A stretch of 6,843 bases of DNA from CAYUAI01 sp964442745 (GTDB taxonomy: Bacteria; Pseudomonadota; Gammaproteobacteria; S012-40), in assembly GCA_964442745.1 (NCBI GenBank), contig CAYUAI010000143.1, positions 1 to 6,843 of the forward strand, read 5' to 3'. Both the position numbers and the translations under genes were made by a program. Below, one piece after another: positions 1-6,266 of the stretch. Every line of letters begins with the position of its first letter. Position 1 is the stretch's first letter. A model generated the notes under the pieces. That model made no database searches. It was not told the DNA's origin and saw only the letters and a program-made list of their open reading frames with translations.

Positions 1-134
1 TTAAACTTAATGACAATGAGCGGGTGGGCAAGCAACATGGCTAACTGATGATCGCCAGGTCTGATCGAAATCTTACTGAAAAAGCCCAACCACCAAGCTT
101 CGGAAAGGAAAAAGGTTAAAAATAATACAATCAT
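1..134 (-). CDS. Possible 5' end of a divergent gene, hydrophobic protein, runs off left edge
   Basis: Reading the minus strand, an ATG at 134-132 opens a frame of 44 codons without a stop before the left edge. An in-frame TAA lies a short way upstream of the ATG, so this ATG is the natural start. The predicted N-terminus is strongly hydrophobic (begins MIVLFLTFFL, then WWLGFF), followed by a polar turn around RPGDHQ and another hydrophobic stretch near HPLIVI, as in a membrane protein. There is only a weak purine run (AAGAAA) before the start. I do not recognise the family. A 44-codon open frame can occur by chance, so this is tentative. If real, it is transcribed away from the CHAT operon and the 135-493 region is a divergent control region. 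Confidence 0.3.
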   Translation of the reverse strand, partial: MIVLFLTFFLSEAWWLGFFSKISIRPGDHQLAMLLAHPLIVIKF

Positions 135-281
135 ACGATTTTTTCTTATTGAAATTTATCGGCTGATTGGTTAACGTATCCACCAGGGAAAATTAAGTAC
201 GGGGTCAGTTTCAGTCGTTTATTTTACTAATTCCTCTTATCATAAAAATTAAGTGACGTTTTATTGATCGACCGCAATAAA

Positions 282-300
282 GCATTTAATGCGATATAAT
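282..300 (+). promoter_or_regulatory. Possible -10 element (TATAAT) with adjoining palindrome GCATTTAATGC
   Basis: A perfect TATAAT lies at 295-300, immediately after an 11-bp palindrome GCATT-T-AATGC at 282-292. The palindrome sits where the -35/-10 spacer would be, which would suit an operator. No good -35 is found 16-18 bp upstream; a TTGATC at 264-269 is 25 bp away, too far for a standard sigma-70 spacer. If this is the promoter, the leader of the CHAT gene would be roughly 185 nt and would include both hairpins described below. Confidence is low because the region is AT-rich. Confidence 0.25.
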
Positions 301-383
301 TTAGCATTGGTTATACCTTCCTTCCTGTTCATTTTTTAATGATTTTCAATTGTGATATATCCAGTAAAGCATAATATTGTATA

Positions 384-417
384 GTGAATATTTCACAATA
401 GGATTGTGCATATTCAC
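384..417. promoter_or_regulatory. Paired palindromes / 34-nt hairpin upstream of the operon
   Basis: GTGAATAT (384-391) and CACAAT (394-399) are reverse-complementary to ATATTCAC (410-417) and ATTGTG (403-408). This gives 14 paired bases with a 2:1 internal bulge and a 3-nt loop (AGG). Each half is itself a palindrome: GTGAATATTTCAC at 384-396 and GTGCATATTCAC at 406-417. Their starts are 22 bp apart, about two helical turns. The arrangement fits either a tandem operator for a dimeric regulator or a leader RNA hairpin. It lies 77-110 bp before the CHAT start codon. The structure is seen directly; the function is inferred. Confidence 0.5.
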
Positions 418-425
418 ATGGAATT

Positions 426-471
426 ATTGGCTAGTTTCGCTATCATCGGCTGACCGATGAATTGAGCCAAT
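426..471 (+). promoter_or_regulatory. Two-stem leader hairpin just upstream of the CHAT gene ribosome binding site
   Basis: The outer stem pairs ATTGGCT (426-432) with AGCCAAT (465-471). The inner stem pairs TCATCGG (443-449) with CCGATGA (454-460) around a CTGA tetraloop. Both 7-bp stems are perfect and are separated by an asymmetric internal loop. The structure ends 6 nt before the Shine-Dalgarno run. As RNA it could affect ribosome access or mRNA stability for the CHAT gene; it does not itself cover the binding site. It has no U-tract, so it is not an intrinsic terminator. Confidence 0.4.
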
Positions 472-477
472 TAATCT

Positions 478-486
478 AAGGAAAGG
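478..486 (+). promoter_or_regulatory. Ribosome binding site that decides the GTG start of the CHAT gene
   Basis: AAGGAAAGG lies 7 nt before the GTG at 494. An in-frame TGA at 458-460 rules out a longer protein, and the next in-frame ATG falls inside the hydrophobic segment, so GTG is the best start. A pyrimidine run at 316-325 contains TTCCTT (318-323), complementary to the AAGGAA here, and could pair with it if it is in the transcript. Confidence 0.75.
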
Positions 487-493
487 TCTCAAC

Positions 494-2869
494 GTGTGCT
501 ACCAACAAGGTTTTTATCACCAACCAAATCAATCAAGAGTTATCCTGGCTCTGATGTTAGTTTGTGTCACTATTATTTTGTCCGCTGGAGTCAATGTCTC
601 CCCAGCTTCAGTGAGTCATCCCGTTGAATCAGTGACCCCATTAGATGGCCAGGCCGCTATGAAACAGGGCGAACAATTATTGCGCCAAGGTCAGTTTGAA
701 CAAGCCGTAGTTTTGTTAACGACAGCGGTCCAGTTTTACAGCCAAGCACCCGTTTCAGCCTCACACATTAAAGTACTCATCCGACTTGGCGAGGCACAAC
801 AAGCCTTAGGTGAATATGTGGATGCCAACGATGTGCTAAATCAAGCGCTGCAATTGGCAATATCACTCAAAGATACCGGTCTAAGTGTGTACGCACTAGC
901 TGCCTTAGGCAATTTGCAAATCGCTTTAGGTGCTCCTCAACAGGCTGAGCAATTATTAAATGAGGCGAACCTCCTAGCCAGCACTTTACAAGCCCCGGTA
1001 TTAAAAGCAACGATTTTAAATAATCTGGCAAATCATTATCATTTACAGGACAATCCACAACAAGCGATGAAGGTGTACCTGGAAAGCGCCCAGTTGGCCA
1101 AACAAAACCAAGCGGGGTTATTGGCCGCTCAAGCGTTGGCCAATGCCGCTCGACTCGCACTAAGCAACGAAGATTGGCAACAGACGAAACAACTGGCCAA
1201 TGAAGCCATCGCTCTGCCAAGAGATCAATCAAATCCTCACGATACTGCCTATTTGTTAATTAATCTGGGTCGAACTTTAAGTCAACTCAACGAAAACATC
1301 GCCGAACCTGACAATCAATTACGTTTGCGTGCTTTTCAGCTATTCAACGAAGCCAAGCAAATCGCAAGTGCAGCTAACGACTTGCTAACGGCCTCCTATG
1401 TATTAGGCTATACCGGTCAGCTGTATGAGATTGAACAGCGCTATCAAGAAGCGCTGACTCTCACCAGTCATGCTATTTTTCAAGCACAACAATTGCCTCC
1501 TCATGACACCATGCACCCTTTATTTTTATGGTACTGGCAAACCGGTCGACTACAACATCAATTGAACAATCGCCCAGCCGCGATTGAGGCTTATCAAAAT
1601 GCGGTGGACAAGTTAGAAACCTTGCGCCATTTACAAAATAACACCTACGGTGATGATTCGCTGAGCTTCAAAGAATCCATTGCCCCGGTGTATCTACAGC
1701 TCGTGGATTTAATGTTGCAAGACAGTGAACAAATACAAGATGCGGCGCAACTCTCCGATCATTTACATCAGGTACGTAACACCGTCGAACAAATGAAAGC
1801 AGCTGAGCTGCGAGACTATTTTCATGATGACTGTGTGGATCGCCTGCAAGCAAAAACCAAAGATGTCAGTGAAATATCGCCATCGGCGGTGGTGATTTAT
1901 CCCATTTTATTAGCCGAGCGAGTTGAATTACTACTCAGCTTTCCCGGTGGTCGCCTGCAGCGCTACACTGTGCCCGTGTCGATTAATCATTTCATCGCAG
2001 AAGTCCGCAAGTTTCGTCGTCTGCTAGAAAAACGTACCACCCATCAACACCGCCAACCCGGACGGCAACTATACCAATGGCTGATTAAACCCTTTGAAGA
2101 TGAATTGACCAAAAAACACATTGATACCTTAGTGTTTGTTCCCGATGGTGCCTTACGAACCGTGCCCATGTCAGCATTGTATGATAATGGGCAATACCTT
2201 ATCGAAAAATATGCCGTCGCCATCACTCCCAGTGTCAACTTAACCGACCCGCAACCTCTCGACAGAAATACAATCAATGCCGTCTATGGTGGCTTGAGTG
2301 AATCGGTGCAAGGTTTTTCATCGTTAACCCACGTGCCCGAGGAATTGAATGGTATTCAGGCACTTTATGGCGGACCTTTATTGCTGAATCGAGCTTTTGT
2401 CCGCCCGCGCCTGAAAGACATTTTAACCAATAATTCGATCAATGTATTACACATTGCCACCCATGCAAAATTCAGCGCCAATGCCGATGACAGTTATTTG
2501 CTAACTTACGATGGGCGAGTCAGTATCAATCAGCTATCAGAATACATCGGGCTATTTAAGTTTCGAGAAAAACCATTGGAATTATTAGTATTAAGCGCCT
2601 GTGAAACTGCTCAAAGCGATGATCGTGCCGCCTTAGGTCTATCTGGGGTGGCCATCAAAGCCGGTGCACGCAGTGCGTTGGGTACGTTATGGAAAGTGGA
2701 CGATGCGGCTTCATCGGCATTAATCCGAAATTTTTACCAACAACTGAAAAATCCAAACTATTCACGTGCCGTGGCTTTGCAACGTGCTCAACAATCTCTC
2801 ATTCAGCGCCGGGATTATCGACATCCCGGTTATTGGTCGGCGTATATTCTCATTAGTAATTGGCTTTAA
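494..2869 (+). CDS. TPR-repeat CHAT domain protein (caspase-like protease), exported or membrane-anchored
   Basis: The product is 791 residues with a GTG start. Residues 16-35 form a hydrophobic segment after Arg15 (starts VILALMLVCV), a signal peptide or uncleaved anchor, so the rest should face the periplasm. Residues about 54-380 are helical tetratricopeptide repeats, about eight units, each with the A-x-G / L-G-x pattern (for example ALAALGNLQIALG and ILNNLANHYHLQDN). Residues about 465-791 are a CHAT domain, a clan CD cysteine peptidase fold related to caspases and separase. The expected catalytic dyad is present: His657 in HIATHA (653-658) and Cys703 in LSACETA, followed by the family-typical GARSALGTLWKVDD and a terminal HPGYWSAYILISNWL. 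The domain thus looks intact and potentially active. TPRs usually bind partner proteins, here unknown. The gene is first of a probable operon; the next start is 37 bp downstream. Family assignment is sure; substrate and protease activity are inferred. Confidence 0.96.
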   Translation: MCYQQGFYHQPNQSRVILALMLVCVTIILSAGVNVSPASVSHPVESVTPLDGQAAMKQGEQLLRQGQFEQAVVLLTTAVQFYSQAPVSASHIKVLIRLGEAQQALGEYVDANDVLNQALQLAISLKDTGLSVYALAALGNLQIALGAPQQAEQLLNEANLLASTLQAPVLKATILNNLANHYHLQDNPQQAMKVYLESAQLAKQNQAGLLAAQALANAARLALSNEDWQQTKQLANEAIALPRDQSNPHDTAYLLINLGRTLSQLNENIAEPDNQLRLRAFQLFNEAKQIASAANDLLTASYVLGYTGQLYEIEQRYQEALTLTSHAIFQAQQLPPHDTMHPLFLWYWQTGRLQHQLNNRPAAIEAYQNAVDKLETLRHLQNNTYGDDSLSFKESIAPVYLQLVDLMLQDSEQIQDAAQLSDHLHQVRNTVEQMKAAELRDYFHDDCVDRLQAKTKDVSEISPSAVVIYPILLAERVELLLSFPGGRLQRYTVPVSINHFIAEVRKFRRLLEKRTTHQHRQPGRQLYQWLIKPFEDELTKKHIDTLVFVPDGALRTVPMSALYDNGQYLIEKYAVAITPSVNLTDPQPLDRNTINAVYGGLSESVQGFSSLTHVPEELNGIQALYGGPLLLNRAFVRPRLKDILTNNSINVLHIATHAKFSANADDSYLLTYDGRVSINQLSEYIGLFKFREKPLELLVLSACETAQSDDRAALGLSGVAIKAGARSALGTLWKVDDAASSALIRNFYQQLKNPNYSRAVALQRAQQSLIQRRDYRHPGYWSAYILISNWL

Positions 2870-2890
2870 TTCACTTCAATCTTAAATAAC

Positions 2891-2896
2891 AAGGAA
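2891..2896 (+). promoter_or_regulatory. Ribosome binding site of the beta-helix gene
   Basis: AAGGAA lies 10 nt before the ATG at 2907, within the 37-bp gap after the CHAT stop codon. No promoter or terminator is visible in this gap, which supports cotranscription. Confidence 0.6.
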
Positions 2897-2906
2897 ATAA
2901 GTTACC

Positions 2907-4010
2907 ATGAAAATAAATCGATATGTCATTGCGATATCAATCATTGTATTGGTTGTCTTCATCGCGATTAACTGTTCATCAAAGGGACACAAAAAAGAAA
3001 TGAAAACCACCCATGTCGATTGTGACGCTGGGCAGTCTTTAATTGCTATTGTGGCGAACATTAAAAAATATACTCGAATTGTTATAAAAGGAAACACTTG
3101 CCAAGTCGATGGGTCGATAATTGTGACACAGGACAATATCGTCATTGACGGCAATGGCGCCGTGCTTGATGGACAAGACACCACCAATCCAGTGATTATT
3201 GTAAAATCTAATAACGTAGTGATCAAAGATTTAACGGTTACCCGAGGAATGCATGGCGTTGTTATTAAAAAAGGAGCGACAGCGGTCTTAAAAGATGTGA
3301 ATGCCAATGGAAATAAAGGAAGCGGTATTGTTTTAGGAAAGCCCATGCGTTTGCCTAATCCAGGCGAAAACCCCAATCAGATTCCTGGGACTAAACCCAA
3401 CACACTTAATCAGCCTACTGATAATTCATTGAGTGGTTTATTTAATGATATGCTTGAGAAAAGTTCATTTGATATGAGTATTGTGAAAGAGGCGAGGGCG
3501 AGTAGTGACAACTGTCAAAAAACTTGCAGAAAAGGGGCTCCCGATTTAATTATGGCAGGACTCCTTTCCATCGTTTGCGGTGTTGTTAATGCAAATGATA
3601 ATGTTGATAGCGGTGTTTATGTTAATAGTGCTAGCAATTTGCAAGTATGCGGTACATTGCATGCCAAAAATACATTAGTAGGTACTTCAGCAGGACAATA
3701 TGGCATAATTGTGAAGAATCAATCAGTAATCAATATCTATGGTTTCGCCACAACACAAAATAATGGACTTGATGGAGTATATATCCTTAACGGATCAAAG
3801 ATTAATCTTTTCAACAAAGGTGTTAGACTGACAAGTACTTATAATAACGGAGTTGGTCTACGTATTGGTGATGCCGAATCCGCAGTGCCCACAGTGCCCA
3901 CAGTGCCCGCAGTAATCTGCAACTCTGGAAGCAAGTTAAATCTCTCTGGAAACATGGGCGGAAACATAGGCGGAAATATCGAAGGGAGCGTCAGCTCGGA
4001 TTGTTTATGA
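2907..4010 (+). CDS. Exported right-handed parallel beta-helix repeat protein with Pro/Cys-rich insertion
   Basis: The product is 367 residues. Residues 6-22 are a hydrophobic segment after MKINR, followed by Cys23-Ser-Ser. This resembles a lipoprotein signal, but the residue before the Cys is Asn, not the usual Gly/Ala/Ser, so it may instead be an anchor or ordinary signal. Residues about 40-144 show beta-helix coils (NIVIDGNGAVLDG, NNVVIKDLTVTRGMHGVVI, GNKGSGIVLG), the pattern of pectate-lyase-like surface proteins. Residues 145-232 break the fold: a proline-rich stretch (145-170), a polar helix-like part, and a segment with Cys203, Cys207 and Cys224. A second beta-helix block spans about 233-323 (NSGV/NNGV type coils). 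The tail has a VPT repeat (326-335) and a GGNI repeat (349-360), ending SSDCL. No catalytic motif for polysaccharide cleavage is recognised, so binding or structural roles are as likely as an enzymatic one. Its stop overlaps the start of the TpsA gene. Fold is confident; function unknown. Confidence 0.92.
   Translation: MKINRYVIAISIIVLVVFIAINCSSKGHKKEMKTTHVDCDAGQSLIAIVANIKKYTRIVIKGNTCQVDGSIIVTQDNIVIDGNGAVLDGQDTTNPVIIVKSNNVVIKDLTVTRGMHGVVIKKGATAVLKDVNANGNKGSGIVLGKPMRLPNPGENPNQIPGTKPNTLNQPTDNSLSGLFNDMLEKSSFDMSIVKEARASSDNCQKTCRKGAPDLIMAGLLSIVCGVVNANDNVDSGVYVNSASNLQVCGTLHAKNTLVGTSAGQYGIIVKNQSVINIYGFATTQNNGLDGVYILNGSKINLFNKGVRLTSTYNNGVGLRIGDAESAVPTVPTVPAVICNSGSKLNLSGNMGGNIGGNIEGSVSSDCL
3883..3909 (+). 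repeat. Three tandem 9-bp repeats inside the beta-helix gene (VPT units)
   Basis: CAGTGCCCA occurs at 3883-3891 and 3892-3900, and once more with the last base changed at 3901-3909. In frame it encodes A-VPT-VPT-VPA (residues 326-335), a short rigid linker. The near-identity of the copies at DNA level points to recent slippage and possible length variation among strains. Confidence 0.85.
3951..3986 (+). repeat. Tandem 12-bp repeats inside the beta-helix gene (NxGG units)
   Basis: AACATGGGCGGA (3951-3962) and AACATAGGCGGA (3963-3974) differ by one base, and a diverged third unit AATATCGAAGGG follows (3975-3986). They encode NMGG-NIGG-NIEG (residues 349-360) close to the C-terminus, a glycine-rich flexible tail. 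Confidence 0.75.
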
Positions 4011-6199
4011 CCGTGATATTTTCTATCAAGCTCGCAACAAACTGGAAATGTAAATTCTGCACTTATGCAATACAGATTTTTTGCATTTCATTGATTAAAT
4101 TTTTGTTTATGCCAGTATATGCACAAGAACATAATATTACTGCATCGGGTTTTAACACAACCATCAATAATGAATCGGCTAATCAATACAATATCATCGA
4201 CGGAAAAGTCGAAGGAAAAAATCTTTTTCATAGCTTTGATAAATTTAATTTAGATAAAGGCGAAACGGCTTATTTTACAAACAATTTGAATCTTTCCATT
4301 AACAATATCGTCAGTCGGGTCACAGGAAGTGCATCAATCATTGATGGAAAAATAAACACACAAGAGGAATTTGGGCAAGCGAATTTTTTCTTAATCAATC
4401 CCAAAGGCATTGTATTTAAAAGTAATGCTTCTTTGGATATTGGAGGCTCATTTTATGCAAGTACCGCCGATTCTTTGCAGTTTAACGATGACAAAGTCCT
4501 TTACGCCGATTCTGAAAAACCTATTTATTTATCCTCTGCCGAACCGAGTGCGTTTGGGTTTCTGGATGATGTGGCTACGGCGATTGACGTCAACGGTAGC
4601 GAGCTGACAGTGGCCCCTGGAAAAACTGTATTGCTTGCGAGTGGAGGCATCCATCTTGACGGAGGGAGTATAAAGAGTAATGGCGGTCAAATTGCTCTAA
4701 TATCCCGTGTTGATGCCAATGGTCGAATCGCTCTAGACAATAAGGCATCGGATGACTTTCGAGAGATAGGCGATATCACACTAAAAAATGGGGCGCGGAT
4801 TGAAAGTGGAGATAAAATTAGCATCAAGGCCCAGCGGTTGGTCATCATGGATAATAGTAGAATCGAACATATCACCAATAGTCAGTTACCACAAGATAGT
4901 GAAGGTGGAGCAATAGTGATAGAAGTGAGCAAACAACTATTGCTAACAAGGGGAGGAGCAATCATTAGCCAAACGACGGATAAAGTACATGCCGGTGATA
5001 TCATCATTAATGCAAAAAGTGCAGATATTTCAATATCCGCTAAGATGGATACATCGCGTGATGAATTTAGTCGAATTAGCAGCAGTGCCTCAGATGGTGG
5101 TATTGCTGGCGATATCACCATTACGGCTTCTACGTTGAATTTGAACCAAGCGGGAAGAATACAAGCCACCAACGCAGGATTTGGTGATCAAGACGAACAA
5201 GGTAACAGCAAAGCCCGAGCCGGAGATATTAATTTAACCTTAGAGGTTTTGCGCATAAGCCAGGGAGGGAGTATTACGAATCAAACCGCTGGTGACGCTT
5301 CAGGAGGGACGATCACCATTACGGCTAATGACATTGAAATTATAGGAGAAGGACAAACTCAAGTGAATCTTTCCAGTGGTAATGATATTCAGCCCAAACC
5401 CAATCCAGCGGAAATCAATGCGGATACCACTGTATTTGGTACTGGAGGGGATATCATTATCAATGCAAAAAAAATTGAAATACGCAATGCCGGAAAAATA
5501 CTCGCTGAAAGTAGCTCAATATTTCCAGAGTTGTTTGGTGACAGAGATATCGCCCAATCCGGCAGCATCACCATCAATGCCAGTGAACGTTTTACCATGG
5601 ACAATCAAAGCCAAGTCAGTTTAAGTACGGTAGGAGCCAACGCAGGTGACATCGTAATTCAAGCTAACAATTTATTTCATTTAAATGACAGCACCATTAC
5701 CACCTCGGTAGCCGAAGGCCAGGGCGGTGGTGGTAATATTACAATCAATGATCGCGTTCATAAAAACCTGGTTGTCATTACCGGGGCCAGCAAAATTCTC
5801 GCTACAGCCAAACAAGGCGAGGGTGGCAACATTGATATCAATGCCTATTCACATCTTATTTTTTCAGACACGGTGATTAATGCGTCATCAGAGCAAGGTA
5901 TTGATGGTCAAGTCAATATCGTTACACCTGAAGTTGATGCCACGACGGGATTGTTAGCATTACCTGAATTATATTTAGATGTTTCAAGTTTATTAGACAA
6001 TTCTTGTATATCTCGTACCGCCAGTAATCAAAGCCGCTTTGTGGTAAGTTCCCGTGATGGCTTAGCATCCACACCCGATACCCTATTAGCGAGCCGCCTT
6101 AGTGATTTTGACATACCGACAAAGGTCTCCCATGTCGAGCAACAACCGATGCATGGGTTACGGTTATCTAATCTAGCTACGCCCGTCAATTGTTTGTAG
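4007..6199 (+). CDS. Two-partner-secretion exoprotein (TpsA), filamentous haemagglutinin N-terminal domain
   Basis: From ATG 4007 the product is 730 residues. A TTG at 4001 is in frame, but ATG is preferred because it forms an ATGA overlap with the preceding stop, implying translational coupling; the Shine-Dalgarno is weak (CGGA at 3997-4000). A long signal peptide ends at about residue 39 (MPVYA before QEH). Residues about 40-160 form the TPS secretion domain, with NLFHSFDKFNL and the signature NPKGI (131-135; NPNGI in many relatives). The rest, to about 630, is repetitive beta-helix with recurring G-D-I-x-I-x-A strands and G-G-x-I turns. The C-terminus has the conserved tail of large cyanobacterial and sulfur-bacterial relatives: GIDGQVNIVTPEVD, an LP motif, Cys667, then FVVSSRDGL and LLASRL. 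The mature protein has only Cys667 and Cys729. Known members cross the outer membrane through a TpsB porin and act in adhesion or surface coating. No TpsB gene is in the window. Confidence 0.95.
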   Translation: MTVIFSIKLATNWKCKFCTYAIQIFCISLIKFLFMPVYAQEHNITASGFNTTINNESANQYNIIDGKVEGKNLFHSFDKFNLDKGETAYFTNNLNLSINNIVSRVTGSASIIDGKINTQEEFGQANFFLINPKGIVFKSNASLDIGGSFYASTADSLQFNDDKVLYADSEKPIYLSSAEPSAFGFLDDVATAIDVNGSELTVAPGKTVLLASGGIHLDGGSIKSNGGQIALISRVDANGRIALDNKASDDFREIGDITLKNGARIESGDKISIKAQRLVIMDNSRIEHITNSQLPQDSEGGAIVIEVSKQLLLTRGGAIISQTTDKVHAGDIIINAKSADISISAKMDTSRDEFSRISSSASDGGIAGDITITASTLNLNQAGRIQATNAGFGDQDEQGNSKARAGDINLTLEVLRISQGGSITNQTAGDASGGTITITANDIEIIGEGQTQVNLSSGNDIQPKPNPAEINADTTVFGTGGDIIINAKKIEIRNAGKILAESSSIFPELFGDRDIAQSGSITINASERFTMDNQSQVSLSTVGANAGDIVIQANNLFHLNDSTITTSVAEGQGGGGNITINDRVHKNLVVITGASKILATAKQGEGGNIDINAYSHLIFSDTVINASSEQGIDGQVNIVTPEVDATTGLLALPELYLDVSSLLDNSCISRTASNQSRFVVSSRDGLASTPDTLLASRLSDFDIPTKVSHVEQQPMHGLRLSNLATPVNCL
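5114..5326 (+). repeat. Direct DNA repeat within the TpsA beta-helix (two 15-bp identical copies)
   Basis: ATCACCATTACGGCT occurs identically at 5114-5128 and 5312-5326, 198 bp apart, which is 66 codons in frame. Related copies coding for D-I-x-I-x-A occur near 4997, 5450 and 5567. This shows the beta-helix grew by duplication of coil-coding units and that some copies are still alike at DNA level. Confidence 0.6.
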
Positions 6200-6230
6200 G
6201 GACTGGGCTACGTGATAACTTCCCGATGAC

Positions 6231-6260
6231 TCGTTCCTATATACTCCTGCGTGGGAAGGC
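6231..6260. repeat. Degenerate small hairpin repeat
   Basis: TTCCTAT (6234-6240) can pair with GTGGGAA (6251-6257) using five Watson-Crick and two G-T pairs. The unit resembles a CGTTCCCACGC...GCGTGGGAA intergenic repeat I recall from gammaproteobacteria, decayed mostly by C-to-T changes in the left arm. The match to a known repeat is from memory. It begins 32 bp after the TpsA stop. Confidence 0.4.
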
Positions 6261-6266
6261 AGATTC

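Noticed and set aside
196..212. AGTACGGGGTCAG, resembling flanks of REP-associated transposase elements
   Set aside because: The match is short and from memory only. No transposase gene or inverted partner is nearby.
264..300. Sigma-70 promoter TTGATC ... TATAAT
   Set aside because: The spacer is 25 bp, far from 16-18, so TTGATC cannot be the partner -35; only the -10 is kept as tentative.
405..418. CRP-like site TGTG...TCACA
   Set aside because: The half-sites are separated by too few bases for the TGTGA-N6-TCACA consensus; the palindrome is reported without assigning a regulator.
867..1232. 121-codon minus-strand open frame within the CHAT gene
   Set aside because: It is antisense to the TPR region, whose amino-acid repeat pattern is unmistakable; shadow frame.
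2882..3376. 164-codon minus-strand open frame opposite the beta-helix gene
   Set aside because: It lies antisense to a well-supported gene with clear repeats and export segment. Its translation is the mirror of that repetitive hydrophobic pattern and shows no domain of its own.
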